The notes under the pieces are model-generated. The model made no database searches, was not told where the DNA came from, and saw only the letters and a list, made by a program, of their open reading frames with translations. 64,000 nucleotides of DNA from Areca catechu (lineage: Eukaryota; Streptophyta; Magnoliopsida; Arecales; Arecaceae). The translations under genes and the position numbers were made by a program. The DNA lies in the NCBI GenBank assembly GCA_021397845.1, contig CM038044.1, positions 57,387,851 to 57,451,850 of the forward strand, given 5' to 3'. Positions 23,465 to 36,472 of this stretch are shown here, piece by piece (position 1 is the first letter of the stretch; every line of letters begins with the position of its first letter).

Positions 23465-24420
23465 TGAACTTTCTCATGTTTAATCCCAGCAGCTTGAGTG
23501 CCTTCACCAAGGTACTCCCATTCTAAAAAGGTTGCTCTAAGACTGATGAAAAACTTTTATTCCTCAGGCAGATAGAAATAACACTCTTTGCATTCTTTGG
23601 GATACCTAACAAAAAGATATCTATCAGACTTAGGTCCTAGCTTATCCGTCAACAGATGCTTGACATAAGCTAGACACCCCTAAACCCGAAGGTGAGAGAG
23701 AGTTGGCTTATGCCTAGTCCATATCTCATATAGTGTCTTCTCAACAGACTTACTTGGAACCCTATTCAGAAGGCAACATGCTAACTCAAGAGCATATCCC
23801 CAAAAGGATTTGGGCAGACTTGCTAAGCCCATCATGGATCGAACCATATCTAACAAAGTTCGATTCCTCCTTTCAGACACATCATTTAACTGAGGTGTCT
23901 CTAGAGGAGTCCATTGAGAAGAATCTCATTCTCCTCAAGATAAGTCAGAAACTCACTAGAAGGATTTTAATAAACTCCTAGTTTGTTTATCAGCTTCATT
24001 ACGATAACATTTAAACATTTCAAACGAGTCAGATTTATGTCTCATCAGGAGGTAGACAACCGTATCTCAAAAGATCATCTATGAACATAATGAAATAATT
24101 ATACCCACCTCTTGCACTAATATTCATAGGTCCACATACAACACTATGACTAGACTTAGAATATCATTGGCTCTTTCACCTCTTCTAGTAAAAGGTGACT
24201 TGGTCATTTTTCCAAGCAGACAAGATTCACAAGTTGGTAAAGATTCACTCTCAGTAATATCTAGGAGACCTTTTCCCACCAACTTATTTATCCTATTATT
24301 GTTTATATGACATAGCCTACAGTGCCAGAGATAAGTATCACTGACTTTATCTAATCTAGGACATTTATTAGCAGTGTACAATATAGTAACAGGCTGTGAT
24401 AGTACATAGACACCATTCTT
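23465..24420 (-). pseudogene. Copia B integrase
   Basis: On the minus strand: TYLWHCRLCHINNNRINKL (zinc-domain His pair, about 24335) with CESCLLGKM (about 24220), a badly degraded catalytic core between 24120 and 23890, then MSERRNRTLLDMVRSMMGL (after the catalytic Glu site, 23880 down), FWGYALELACCLLNRVPSKS and GCLAYVKHLLTDKLGPKSD. A linker with EEPSHSKATIEPDLIRSDP and RRSGRIPRQPDRYYNF precedes RT. The first two catalytic Asp cannot be placed in a clean frame. Stops and shifts make it inactive. Confidence 0.82.
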
Positions 24421-24423
24421 CAC

Positions 24424-25619
24424 TTATCCATTCATTACATTTGAACCATTCAACATGATTTTGCAAATATCATTCTTTATAGATAATTCATAACTATCTT
24501 TGGCCAACAGGCCTACAGAAACGATATTCACTAAAAAGGAAGGATAAAAATAACAATCATCAAGAATGATAGCACAAGACATGAAATACAAAGAAATAGT
24601 TTCCAACGCCAGAACTGGAGCTTGACTTCCATTTCCAACATTCAAAAACCTTTCACCACTTTCGAATCTCCTACTAACTTGAAGTCCTTGCAAAGAATTG
24701 CAAATATGGTAAGGACTTTTGGTATCCAATATCCAGCTAATAGTAGTATCACAAATGGAGAAACTACAAGGATTTATCATATAAATACCTTGACTAGCAA
24801 CAGCTTGATGCTTTCCCTTCCTTTGCCTATTCAGGTCCAAAGTAGAAAGGTAAGCAGAACAGTTCCGCTTCCAGTGACCCGACTTCTTGTAGAAGAAGCA
24901 CTATGCCTGACTCTTGTCAGCCTTCACCCTCCTAGTTTGACTATGTCCAGCACTTTGCACCTTCTTATTTTTTTTATTTCTTTTCTTCTTCCCTTTCCCA
25001 AAGGGACGATGTCCTACTCCAGAACCTCCTACCAAATTCACCAACTCTTTGTTGAGGTTGTGGTCTCTCTCATAAGTCTGCAGTAACCCTAACATCTCAT
25101 GCTAGTTTACTGCAGGCCTATTCATTCTGAAATTATCGAGAAAGACCTGGTAGGAAGGGGGCAGAGAATTCAGTATCGTGTCTCATGCAAAGGACATTCG
25201 AGTTTGCCCAAATGCTCAAATAACTCGATCATGTACATTACATGATCAGTTATCAAAGCTCCATCATGCATATGTGTGTTATAGATGGTGGAAGAGATCC
25301 GATATCTCTTCGTATCATCCAGAGTGCCAAAAGTCAACCTTTGAAGCATTTCTTCTAGCTGGGCCTCCTCAAATTTGTGATTGAACTCATCATTCATTGC
25401 AGCCAATATAATGCAACACACCATGGTGCGGTCGAAGATCCACTTCTGGTAAGTGTCCCTAACTATCCCACGAGCATTGGGGACTGGGATCTCATGTGCC
25501 AGATCTGTTATCACATAAAGGATCCACTCATACTCCAAGACTATCTTGAGTTTTTGATACCAGCTATCGAAGTCAGATCCAGAGAGTTTGTCATTATCCA
25601 ATAATGACCAGAGCGACAA
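24424..25619 (-). pseudogene. Copia B gag and protease
   Basis: On the minus strand the ATG at 25619 opens MSLWSLLDNDKLSGSDFDSW, a copia gag start, followed by MVCCIILAAMNDEFNHKFEE and TDHVMYMIELFEHLGKLECP. A shift near 25170 leads to HEMLGLLQTYERDHNLNKE and a Lys-rich stretch. The zinc knuckle at about 24900 reads CFFYKKSGHWKRNC, with one Cys replaced by Tyr. Protease follows: ISWILDTKSPYHICNSLQG (about 24740), where the active-site Gly after DT is Lys, then a long open frame to SNVMNG at 24424. Both changed motifs suggest loss of function. Confidence 0.85.
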
Positions 25620-25849
25620 ATTGGTCGATATTATCTGAAAAAGGAGAACAAGACATATTAGTATATGAATTATTTTAAATATCCTAAGGACATGGATTTT
25701 AGTCTAAAGGTTTCTCCCACTATTTTATTCAGACTGGTAGCCTCTACACTCCAATCCGAAGAATAACATTTATCCTTTAGCAGGTGCTAGGATCCAATAT
25801 ACTACACATAAGCCCGACTTTGGCTGGCCAACCCATATGCATCTAAAGA
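25620..25849 (-). other. Copia B leader, gag-proximal part
   Basis: Untranslated leader just before gag, cut at 25850 by SIRE(-). The rest of the leader lies at 45251-46872. A word around AAGCCCGACTTTGGCTGGCC (25810-25829) has a second copy at 45398-45417, so the leader contained a short duplication before the insertion. Confidence 0.6.
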
Positions 25850-25854
25850 TAGGT

Positions 25855-27439
25855 TGTTGCCCAAGTTGCTTACCCAAGAGGGGGTTTGAATTGGATATTT
25901 AAAAATTTTTACAAGTATGTGGTTCTTTAAAATAATTTTGTGTGGTAAGAGATGTGAATTAAGTAAGAGATGCGAAAGCAAATAGAAAGCACAATAACAC
26001 AAGCACAAACACAAGCAAATTTAGAGTGGTTCAGAGCAACCTTGCTCCTATGTCAATTATCTAAGATACCACTTGGGATTTCCACTATATTCACCATCGA
26101 AATACAGCCAGATTGTTTTCACGGACTCACAATCCAAAACCCCAACTTAGTTTTAAACCAGGATCACCAAAAACCCAATACACTGTTAGTTTTTACGGGC
26201 TCACTAACAACCCACTCTTGTTTTCAAAGGCTCACCAAAAACCTAATCAAACCCAAGTTATAGCCCTTGCTGTACTTGGAACAACTCAAACAAAGAGTCT
26301 AGAAAATAAAGCAACTCTATGACAAACCGAACATTGTCGGGTGGTTGCAGTTGTAGCTCTTGAGAAGCCCTCTTGATTTCTCTTTGAACGCTCTTCAAGG
26401 CTTCTCATCTTCATCAATAAATGACTCAAGACTCTGATAAGAGTTGGTGAAGTCTTGAGTGCTTGCTTGAAGGCTCTCTTGAATATTCTCTCAAATGTTC
26501 ATTAAAAGGTCATTAACTTCTTCAAAAGATGTTCAAATCCCTTATAAATAGTCCCTTTAACTGATTTCAAGTCAATATAGCTATTGTAGAACATTGGGAT
26601 TTAAAATATGGCCGTTGGAGCACTTTTTGAATTCAAAAAAGTAGTTCTGGAACTAGCTATTATGTGCCTAAAATAGGTGCTTGAGTCGGCTCGGACGCTT
26701 TAAGTCAGCTCGGTTCCTCTAAACTTCTGAATCTTCACTTTGACCTAGTCGACTCTTCTTAGTCAAGTCGGGTCAGGTTCTTAGAACTTCTGAAAGTGAA
26801 CTCTGGTCGACTCGGCTCTTCTTCAACGAGTCGGCTCACTTGGCTGAACTTCTCAGAACTGATTTTTCTCACTCTGAAGGAGTCGGCTCGATGAACTATC
26901 GAGTCAGCTCGGTTGTCTGACTACAAGTTTAAGTTAGCTCGGATATCAGTTGGATCAGATCGCCTGTCTGACTGAGGAAATAAAGCTCTAGACGAGTTGG
27001 CTCTTCATTCTTCAAGTCGACTCGAATGTCTGCATGCCAGAAACCCTAGTGCCATGCCATACTTTGAGTCAGCTCTTCTACTTTGAGTCGGCTCGAGCGA
27101 CTTTTGCCCAAAACCTTCCGCACTTCTCCAGATTGCTTCCAAAAGCTTCCAACCAACTTTAAAGCCTTCCAAACTCCTTTAAAGCCTATTTTAAGAAATT
27201 TAAACTAGAAAAATACATTGAATTGGCCCATTTTCATGAATGCATAGGTAATTTTTCTTTGGGCTCTTGATTACATAATACTTATTTGAAAATAAACTTG
27301 ACTTACACTAGAATTATAAAGTAGAGTATTTGTACATTAAAATCATCCTACAAAAACTTGTAAAATAATTGAGAATGGTTAGTAATCAAATGCATGCTCC
27401 AATATTTTGTTATCATCAAAATCATTCCAAGGGTCAACA
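25855..27439 (-). repeat. 3' LTR of SIRE(-)
   Basis: On the + strand it runs TGTTGCCCAAGTTGC to AAGGGTCAACA. The TATA-like site is CCCTTATAAATAG at about 26539. GAGTCGGCTCG-type words fill 26680-27095. On the minus strand the PPT AAAAAGGGAAAGAT lies directly before it. It is about 120 bases longer than the 5' LTR because the 5' LTR lost a segment near 44286. Confidence 0.92.
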
Positions 27440-28261
27440 ATCTTTCCCTTTTTGATGATGACAAAACACTGGGCATCGAAAAGCTTTACTGTTAAAAGTA
27501 TATAAATATTTAAACATATCAAGATAACTTGTGTATGATTTAAAACTGATGTATATCTATATCTATCAACATGTGTCAAGAATGTATTAAAAAGTATCAG
27601 AGCTTATCAAAAAATATCAGAGCTTTTGAATTAGATCCATTATGTATCAGAGTTAATGTTTATCAAAAACTGCTTTTGCTTAAAATGCATTGAAGACAAT
27701 AAAGCATTAAGTTAGCAAAATATATCAGAGCTATTGAAGTCATTGATGTAGCAAAGTGTATCGAAGTTAATGAAGTGTATCAAAGCTAATTTTCATTTAG
27801 TATCGAGATGTATCAAGGTTAATTGAGCATTCAAAAATATCAGAGTTAAAAATTTTCTTTGATTTCCATGTACATCATTAATATCACTCCCCCTTTCTCA
27901 TTCATTTTCTTTCACATTTTCAATAAGTTTCTTAGTTTTCCATGCATCATACTATTACTCCCCCTTTTTGTCATTAATCAAAAAGGTTTAATAAGCATTC
28001 AATGATTTTTGAAATAGAATGAGAAAATATTAACATTGTTTGAGATAATTTCACCTTCTCATAGAATTTTTAAAATTGAAATCCTTCATTAAAATTCTCT
28101 TGAAGTATTACTCCCCATTTTTAGGTTAATTAATGAGATCATGAATAGAAACAATCAAAGATATAATAACAAGGAAGCAATGTACACATTGATTTGAGAG
28201 TAAACATTTCATTACTTTGATAAGAAGTACAAAATAACATTCCAATACAATTGAAACCAAA
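27440..28261 (-). other. SIRE(-) 3' untranslated region with polypurine tracts
   Basis: No gene. CTCCCCCTTTTTGTCATTAAT (27957 on) is the complement of GACAAAAAGGGGGAG, matching 14476 in SIRE(+); another tract is at 27887-27895, and the PPT proper is at 27440-27456. Repeated TATCAGAGCT and TATCAAAGCT words occupy 27595-27850. Confidence 0.72.
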
Positions 28262-29934
28262 ATGTATCAAAATGTAATACAAGAAAATCATGAAATCTAC
28301 TCTCCCTCACTACTAGATCCTACATCTAGGGGAAGCTCGGGTGCATATATCCTAGAAGTTCTGATAGGAGGAGGGGGTCCTATAGCATTTCTAGTCCTGG
28401 AAGCTAGACCAGTCCTAGGCCTATGTGGTGGAGGCTGTATAGGATGTGATGCTCTAGGTCTAGGAGTGCAAAAGATGAAGCTCCAGAAAGGTGGAAAAGT
28501 ATGGTGCTCATCCTAGACTGTAGCCTCTGAACTCCCGCCTGAATGTGCTGAAGGGTCGCAGTCTGCTAAGCAACAAAAGCCTCTCCTACTCCTCTAAGTC
28601 TGCTAATATCTGAGTGAAGGTCTGTAAGATCTAAGTGAAGCTCATCCTGCCCAGTCTATCACCTCTCGACTGTATCAACTCTGAATGTCAGCTCTCGTAG
28701 CTCTGTCCTAAACTCCTGAAGTCCTGTCTCGACTATTCGACAAAGATTACCAAACATGGATCGAAAGGAACTTGTCAGAGTCTTGGAAAACTGAGAAAGC
28801 TACTCTATAATAAAAACCTGAGCTACAGTCAGGGGTGCTGGAGTAGAAGGTCCTGGATGGGCAGGTGCTGAATATGCTAATGGAGTCCTGGGGCTGCGTT
28901 TTATCCAGCCTGTCCATAAAACTTCTCATTAGAAGAATCTCCATCAGAATCACTAGAGCCACTGCTACTCTCATCATCTGACTCCTCTCTAGCAGTCTCT
29001 GTATCTACAATGTGGTGCTTTGCCTCCTCATCCTCATATGATGACTGGTGAACCACTCTTTGACATGATACTTTCTTGGTCCAGACTCCCTCAACCTGAT
29101 GGTAGCCCATTCTCTGTAGGGACTTCACTAAATAAGTATTAGTGTGGTGTAGTAGTCTATTGTCCTCACCCTCCAAATCAACTACTGAATCTTTGAACAA
29201 TAGTGTGAATGCCATACCGTAAGGTAAGCAGGCCTTAGCCTTTCAGGCTACGTCCCACATCTGAGAAAGCATAATGGATGGCAGATTGAGGGCCTTCCCC
29301 TCAATCATATGCCTTATGAAGACCATATCGTGCTCACTAACCCAGTCGAAGTTCCCGGCCTCGATAGAAATATCCTGCTGATCATATTATGTAACAATCT
29401 CATTTCCAATGATAAAATATTAGCCTGAACAATTAAGATTTCATTAACATTTCTCCTCTCCAATATGATCCTCAAGGTTTTCTGCTTATCCTTTAAAACC
29501 AAATGATTTCTACCTTCATTAGGCATCCTCAAAACTCTACTAATTACTTCTTCATTCAATACAATTATTATTCCTTTAACAATTGATTCAATACTATTTT
29601 TACCAAATGACAAATTCTCAAAAAAGCTTCTAACAAGACTCAGGTATGTTGGTATATCTAAGGAACAAAAGTAATTCCAGCCTTGACCTTCAATCCAATC
29701 TCCAATTCTTAGCCCTAAATTCTTAAGAAAAGTAAAGTCTACCTTCCTTCCACTGGTAATGAGCTGATTACCCATTTGAATAATTTATCTTCGAGGTGGT
29801 GGAGCCACATTCCTTTCTTTTTCTTGCTGTTGAGCTTGGGTCGACTCCTCTTCTCTTCTCTTGGTCCTTCATTCCCTTTGTGTGCTTATTTTTGCTCATC
29901 GAGGCCTCTTAGCAACCACTCTTTTCAGTGCCAT
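28262..29934 (-). pseudogene. SIRE(-) extra 3' ORF (plant transposon-protein-like, coiled coil)
   Basis: On the minus strand ATG at 29934 gives MALKRVVAKRPR and a stop. An open frame from 29775 follows, with MGNQLITSGRKVDFTFLKN, WIEGQGWNYFCSLDIPTYLS, MPNEGRNHLVLKDKQKTLR and LSLEMRLLHNMISRIFL. After a shift the sequence reads MAFTLLFKDSVVDLEGEDN, SLQRMGYHQVEGVWTKKVSC and an acidic Ser-rich run (ESDDESSSGSSDSDGDSSNE, about 28930-28990). A coiled-coil and Pro-rich tail ends near 28300. It is colinear with 10488-14186 of SIRE(+) and lacks the solo LTR there. The function of this ORF type is unknown. Confidence 0.7.
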
Positions 29935-30300
29935 CTAGAGCAAATCGATGATGTGGAAGATGGATTGAGTGAATCTAAGGAAAGTGCGATGGAGGAGTGG
30001 TCCCTAGGTCTTGGAAAGGGTTTTTTCTGTAGCTCGGCTAATGTTCAATAAGAAATATATGCCCTAAGTTTGATCCTATGACTTATATATAAAAACAACT
30101 ATCCTGACATCCAAGTCGGCTCGGTCAGAACCAAGTTTGCTTGAGTCGGCTTGAGCAAAAATCAACAAAAAGGCTCTAAAAAGCTAATAAAAAAATATCT
30201 AGCCCTAAGAACATACTAAATAAGGTGGGTATCTACTTTAAATTGGTCATGGAGGTTTTCTAAATAATTTTTCTTAATTTAGAAGAAATTAGGTCAAAAT
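29935..30300 (-). other. Spacer between pol and the extra ORF of SIRE(-)
   Basis: Non-coding. Degenerate GAGTCGGCTTGAGC and AAGTCGGCTCGG words sit at 30110-30155 next to a TTATATATAAAAAC TATA-like stretch at 30087, the same layout as 10121-10487 in SIRE(+). The 91-codon ORF at 29776-30051 on the + strand is a shadow. Confidence 0.5.
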
Positions 30301-32024
30301 CTAAAATGGGTCACATAAACCTAATTCTCCTCTAATCTTTTGAAATCTTTCTTCATTAAGTGGCTTAGTAAAGATGTCAACAAGTTGATTTTCAGTTGGA
30401 ATAAATTCAAGTTCAATTTCTTCATTTTGTACATGATCCCTAATAAAGTGATATCTAATTTCTATATGTTTTGTTCTTGAATGCGGAATTGGGTTCTTTG
30501 TCAAATTAATAGCACTTATGTTATCATATTTGATAGGACTTTTTGTTTGAATAACATCATAATCTTTTAGTTGTTGCTTAATCCAAAGTACTTGTGCACA
30601 TAACTCCCTACAGGCACATACTCTGCCTCAGTAGTAGACAGTGCTACAAAGTTTTATTTTTTACAATGCCAAGAAATTATGTTCAACCCTAGAAATTGAA
30701 AAGTACCGCTGGTGCTTTTTCTATCAATTTTACATCTACCATAATCAGCATCAAAAAATCTAATTAAATTCAATGAAGATTGCTTAGAATACCATAGACC
30801 TAGATTACTTGTTCCTTTTAGATACTTATGATTCTTTTAACAGCAAGTATATGTGATTCTTTAGTGTTTGATTAAAATCAAGCACATATACATATATTGA
30901 ATAAGATATCAGGCCAACTAGCAGTTAAATACAACAGTGATCCGATCATACATCGATAAAATTTTTGATCTATGTTATGGCCATCTTTATCTTTGTCAGT
31001 CTGCAGGAGGGGCTCATGGGTGTGCTCATTTCTTTGGATGATTCCATACCAAACTTTTTAATGATCTCCTTGATGTACTTTTCTTGGTTGATAAAAATTC
31101 CTTCCTTTGTTTACTTAATTTTAAGTCCGAAAAAGTAGGTCAGTTCACCCATCAAGCTCATCTCAAATTCACCGTGCATAAGCTTAGCAAATTCTCTACA
31201 CAGATTCTCATTAGTTGCACCAAAAATAATGTCATCTATATAAATTTATACAACTAACATATCATTTTCTTTCCTCTTAATAAATAATGTTATATTTACA
31301 TTACCTCTAACAAAATTATTTTCAAGTAAAAATTTGCTCAATCTATCATACCATGCTCTAGGTGCTTGTTTTAATCCATACAATGCTTTGTTAAGTTTGA
31401 AAACATGATTTGGAAGAGCATGATTTTTAAAACCTGGTGTTGTTCTACAAAAACTTCTTCTGAAATAAAATCATTTAGAAATGTGCTTTGTACATCCATT
31501 TAAAATAATTTGAAATTCATGTAATAAGCAAATGCAAGTAATAATCTTATGGCTTCTAGTCTTACTACAGGTGCATATGTTTTGTCAAAATCTATTCCTT
31601 CTTCTTGATTATACCCTTTAGCCACTAATCTTGCCTTATTTCCAATTACATTTCCTTTTTCATCTAGCTTATTTCTATAAACCCATTTAGTTCCTATAAT
31701 AGGATGGTCTGATGGTCTATTTACTAAGGTTCATACATTATTTCTTTCAAATTGATTAAGTTCTTCATGCATGGCCATCATCCAATTAGGGTCATTTTCA
31801 GCTTCTTCTATGCTATGTGGTTCTACTTGTGAAATAAATGCTAGGTAATCATGTACTTCTCTAAGTGATGACCTAGTCCTAGCACCTTGTGAGGGATCAC
31901 CTATAATCAAATCTTTAGGGTGTGAAGTTACATACCACCATTCTCTTGATAAATCATCATGACCTTTACTTACCATTTCTTCTCCTTCTTGTGTTGGTTT
32001 GTCCTTTAAGCTCATGTCCTCCAT
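30301..32024 (-). pseudogene. SIRE(-) reverse transcriptase and RNase H
   Basis: On the minus strand RT starts near TRSSLREVHDYLAFISQVEP and DPNWMMAMHEELNQFERNN (31731-31880). The catalytic YIDD lies at 31231-31242, followed by an MGELTYF-like stretch near 31140. RNase H ends at 30301 with MTKNPIPHSRTKHIEIRYHF and IFTKPLNEERFQKIRGELGL, closed by a stop. The reading changes frame often between 31700 and 30520. It is the same protein as 8410-10120 in SIRE(+). Confidence 0.88.
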
Positions 32025-33365
32025 AGCTTGTCAATTGCACCTGTATCATTGTCAATGCACTCTTCTTTTCTAGAAGGTGAGGGGTTAGATCATCAAAAAT
32101 AATATGAACAGATTCTTCAATAGTCAATGTTCTTTTGTTAAATACTCTATAAGCTTTGCTAGATATTGAATAACCAAGAAAAATTGCTTCATCATATTTA
32201 GCATCAAATTTTCCAAGGTTATCCTTTCCATTATATAACACAAAGCATTTACAACTAAATACATGAAAATAATGAATGCTTGGTTTTTTGTCATTCCAAA
32301 GTTTATAAGGGTTTTCTTTAAAATCAGTCTTATCAAAACATGGTTCAAAATGTATCATGCAGTGTTCACAGCTTCTGCCCAAAAGTACCTGAAAAGATTG
32401 CCTTCATATAACATTGTTTAGGCCATCTCTTCCAAAGTCCTACTCTTCCTCTCTACAACAACATTTTGCTGTGTTATTCTAGGAGCAGATAAATTATGAT
32501 AATGCCATGCTCAGTACAATATTCAGCAAAATACTGATTTTCAAATTCTGTGCCGTGATCACTTCTAATAGAAATAACTGAAAGATTATTCTGGTTTGAA
32601 ACTTTCTTGTGAAATTTTTGGAAAACTTTAAAAGCTTCATCTTTGAGTATAATAAATAAAACCCAAGTAAATCTCAAAAAATCATCTACTATCACAAGTC
32701 TATATTTCATACCACCTAGGCTTGTGGTCCTAGTTAGTCTAAATAGGTCCATGTACAGTAGCTCTAGAGGTCTAGAAGTTGAGACCATATTTTTCGATTT
32801 AAAACTCCCCCTAGTTTGTTTATCCAGTTGGCATGCATCACAAACATGTTCAAAATCAACCTTGAATTTTGGTAAACCTCTAACTAGATCTTTGGAAATT
32901 AATTTAGCAATTGTATGCATACTAGCATGACCAATCTCCTATGCCAAAGTAAGCTAGACTCCTTGGTTTTAGCATTCATTGCCACTAGACTTGTATCTCT
33001 CGACATGGCTAGATCATTCAAATCTACCACATATATATTTCCAAGTCTATGACCAATAAGCTTAGTGCTAGAATCAAGTAAGTTAGTTATAATGCACATC
33101 GAAGATTCAAAGACAACCTTGAAGCCTCTATCACATAATTGACTTATACTTAATAAATTATGCTTCAATTTGTCAACTAGCAATACATTTTTAATAAATA
33201 TGGAAGGGATAATTCTAATCTTACTGATGCCAATTATCTTTTCCATACCATTGTCATCAAAAGTGACCATTCCTCCATCCTTCATTTCTATGGTGATAAA
33301 TTGTTCCTTGTCACCGGTCATATGTCTTGAACAGTCGCTGTCCAGATACCATCTTTTCTTTGTAT
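31966..33365 (-). pseudogene. SIRE(-) protease and integrase
   Basis: On the minus strand protease starts near WYLDSDCSRHMTGDKEQF (about 33345-33290), where the active-site Gly is Asp, and runs to LVDKLKHNLLSISQLCDRG. The integrase zinc domain is LLWHRRLVMLVCIQLLN with CDACQLDKQ (about 32850). The core has LLYMDLFRLTRTTSLGG (first Asp), SIRSDHGTEFENQYF (second Asp, about 32545) and a shifted Glu region near 32450. The C-terminal part from 32382 carries FHVFSCKCFVLYNGKDN and KAYRVFNKRTLTIEESVH. Stops and shifts separate these pieces. Confidence 0.88.
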
Positions 33366-34141
33366 TATGGGCTGCAAGACATTCTTACAAAATAATCAAG
33401 TAGTTCTTTTAGGTACCCAAGCTTTTTGGGATCCTTGCAGGTTAGCAGGAGTGGTTCCTTTGGGAACCCAAATCTTTCTAATTTTACTTCTAACATTTCT
33501 TTTGAAATTGCATTCAAATACTTTGTGACCAACCCATTGCATGAATAACAAATAACTCTTGATGTATATGTTGAAGCTCTAAATGCAAAAGATTTCAATG
33601 TAGAAAACTTTGATGCATGAAATTTAGGTGAAGAAAACTTTGATACAAATTTAGGTGAATAACAAACAACTCTTTTTGTACGCTTTCTTCAAATTAGGAC
33701 AATCCAATCAGAAGTGCTCTAGTTTCTTGCATTCGTAGCAAATGGGCTGTTTTTCTTTATCTCTATCTTTTTCTTTTTCCTTACTTTGCTGTAATCTCCC
33801 TTTCTATGATATTTTCTCCAATATCTTTCCTTTTTCCTGTCCATAAACTTTTTGAATCTCTTCACTACAAGTGCGATATCATCATCTTCAAGTTCATCTT
33901 CGGATGAGGGACTTTCTTCATCTATTTCTCTCTTATTTCTTCAATTTTGCTGCAGCTTTAAAGGTAATTGATTTGTTTTCTTTATATCATCTTCACTTCT
34001 ATGCTGCATGGTCAGCATATGAGTAATCAGGGAACACAATAGCTCATCTAGTGGTAATGTGTTGAGGTCCTTGGCCTCTTGAATTACTATCACTTTTGGG
34101 TCCCATTTATCTAGAAGAGATCTCAAAATCTTTTGCACGAG
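33365..34141 (-). pseudogene. SIRE(-) gag, C-terminal part (downstream of the chromovirus)
   Basis: On the minus strand the frame resumes next to the chromovirus with LVQKILRSLLDKWDPKVIV and AKDLNTLPLDELLCSLITH. An acidic and Lys-rich stretch and the zinc knuckle CYECKKLEHF*LDC (about 33745-33705) follow, with correct Cys/His spacing and one stop inside it. The linker CYSCNGLVTKYLN comes next at about 33545. The N-terminal half ends at YSNAD just beyond 42079. Joining them needs only removal of the chromovirus and one TSD copy. Confidence 0.85.
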
Positions 34142-34146
34142 GTCTG

Positions 34147-35593
34147 TGGTGGGGACACCAAAGGCACCAGAATAAGATAAAGGCTTTTCAACGCTCTATG
34201 AATTGATCAATAATTTTTGAGTCCATTTGTAATAAGGGCTTAGCCTATCTGAGTCCATTTTAGTTGTTATTTGAGTATTTTGAGTTTCAGTTATGTACTA
34301 GTCAGCTCATGTTGAGCTAGTTCAGTCTAGTGTTAGTCAGCTCATGTCGAGCTAATTTTATTTTTTTGAGTCCTATTCAACCATAATGATGACTCAAGAC
34401 CACATCATACAAGTAAAGACCAAGTCCAACCAGATTGAAGACAAGGAAGTATAGCCCAAGTCCAACCCAGCTTGAAGATTTGAAGACCCCAGGAGGAAAA
34501 TTCAGAAAATCCTGATTCCTTGCAGATGCCCTCCAGATGCCAAGATTCCCTTCCAGATGCCAAAATATATTCATATACCAAGGCATCCATGATTTTAGAG
34601 GTCCATCTGCATCCTAGCCCAAAGAAATCAAGCCCAGGCGCAAAGCCCAAGCCCCTAAGAAGCAAGATACCAGGGAATATTCCTACTACATGGCTACCAG
34701 GCCACCCCAGCTTCCAGAGGCCCAAACCCATGCACCCGAGCCCCTTTGGGCCAGCCTCTTGTTGCTCCTAGAAGCCCAACACGCCCTCCTAGGCGTCCTT
34801 GGAGTGTTGGCCAAATCAAAAGAATTTTTAGGAATTTTTCTACCTAATGTTTCGTTATTTTCTAGCTAGGGTTTGAGAGGGAAAAGGATTCTTATGTAAA
34901 GACTTATGTGCCCTTACTTGGAGCCCAAGGTTAAGGGTCTATTTAAAAGACCCTAGCCTCTTGTATGAAGGGAGATTTTGATATGAAATAAACCTTGAGT
35001 TCTTCAATTGCTTTGTGTGATTACCCTGCTATGTGCATAAAGGGGTTTGAGAGTTCTTCTTCCCGGTGTTTGCAACCATCTTCCTGCCACCAACCATCCT
35101 TCCAGCCCCCTCCAAAACATTCTTTCATTTATTGTTTTTCTTTGTTTTCTTGATTTTCTCTGATTTTTCTAACCCCTGATAGGTCATTTGCAGGTCCTCG
35201 ATTTCCTACGAATCCAACAACTCCAGCCATGCCTCAATCGGACCACCGAGCAGAAAGCATGGTATTCGCCGGTCTTTGGCTCAATTTTTCAGACCACATC
35301 CATCGAGGAACGAGAGATCCCTTCACTGTGATCTTCACTGGGTGCTTCAGACATTGTCAGGTACACCCCCTCTACCTCCAGTCTTCATATTGTAGGAGAA
35401 CTTGACCTAACCGAGGCTTCTCAGCCTCGGTGATCCTTCTTTAGTACTTTTCTAGGTTCTAATCTGCATGCTTGGCTTCAAAAATTCATAAAAAATTCTC
35501 TACAACTAATTTTGATCTGAGATTCGGGAATTAATCACCTAACCCCACATATAAAACATAAAAAAATAATTGCATGCATTTTAGTCCGGATCA
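34147..35593 (+). repeat. 5' LTR of the non-autonomous chromovirus
   Basis: Starts TGGTGGGGACACCAAAGG and ends TTAGTCCGGATCA, followed by PBS sequence. It matches 40629-42074 closely over the whole length with scattered substitutions, suggesting a fairly young insertion compared with the SIRE elements around it. AGCTCATGTTGAGCTAGTT and a diverged repeat are at 34297-34352. A TATA-like CTATTTAAAAGACC is at about 34939. Confidence 0.93.
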
Positions 35594-35595
35594 TT

Positions 35596-35607
35596 TGGTA
35601 TCAGAGC
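35596..35607 (+). other. Primer-binding site of the non-autonomous chromovirus
   Basis: TGGTATCAGAGC, complementary to the 3' end of plant initiator-Met tRNA, two bases after the LTR. Confidence 0.9.
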
Positions 35608-36472
35608 TTAGATTAGGGCTTATTTTCTACAATTTTTCAGTCCATATATACTCTGTTATTTAAATTATTTCTCCCTGATAAAAACTCCAAAAATTATGAA
35701 ATTTATTTTTCTGCATTTATCATAATTCACAGTAATTTTGAGAGTTTTTTCAGATTTTATTATGGCATGTGAATTCTCTGCAAGCCAAAATATAGCCTAC
35801 AAAGTTTCGGCTCTATTTTTTTTCAGCAAGACAAGTTTGGAAGTTTTAGGATTTTGTTTAGCATTTTTTGCATATCTTTTAATTTTAGTATATTTCCTGC
35901 ATATTAGGCCATAATTTGCAAGTTTTCTTCTATTTAATAAAATACAAAAAAAAATTTAAATATTCTCCAAAAATACCAAAAACATCTAAACCCTAATTTG
36001 CATCCTCATCTGCCTGCCATCATTGCATAATTTACTTTTAAGGGCACTCTTGCTATATCAGATAAGGGGAGGAGTTGATAACCTCTCCTTAGCCCAAAAC
36101 CACATCCCTTGCATTCGGTCCCAAGCCTTAACCTAAAAATTAACTAGACTTAATTTGCCCTAGTGGGCTAGGGACACCAACTGGTCGGGTCCGGGCTAGT
36201 GTTAGATCACTGTGTCAAGTTAACCTGTGTGTGCCTTGTGCTCAGTGTCTAGAATGGTGGTTTAGGGATTCAATCCCGAAGAGCTTGTGTGCTGGTCCGC
36301 CTACCTGGCCAATCTCTGATTGGTGTCTAGGATTGGCAATCAGGGACCTAACACTTCCCTTACACCTACCTGGCTGAGTACAGTGTTACTATAGGCTAGT
36401 TTGCCACCCTGATTGAGCATCTAGTTTGGACTCTAAGTCTAGTCAGCTATAGTCGGTCTGATCGAGTCTTGC
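35608..36472 (+). other. Leader of the non-autonomous chromovirus
   Basis: AT-rich to about 36000 and mixed afterwards; no ORF of note. At 36290-36330 GGCCAATCTCTGATTGG and GATTGGCAATCAGGG form a short inverted arrangement that could fold in RNA, a possible packaging signal by position only. The first long frame begins at 36473. Confidence 0.4.

Noticed and set aside
20271..25619. A host kinase-like or other cellular gene on the minus strand
   Set aside because: All readable text matches copia gag, protease, integrase, RT and RNase H in order, with LTR, PPT and PBS in the expected places.
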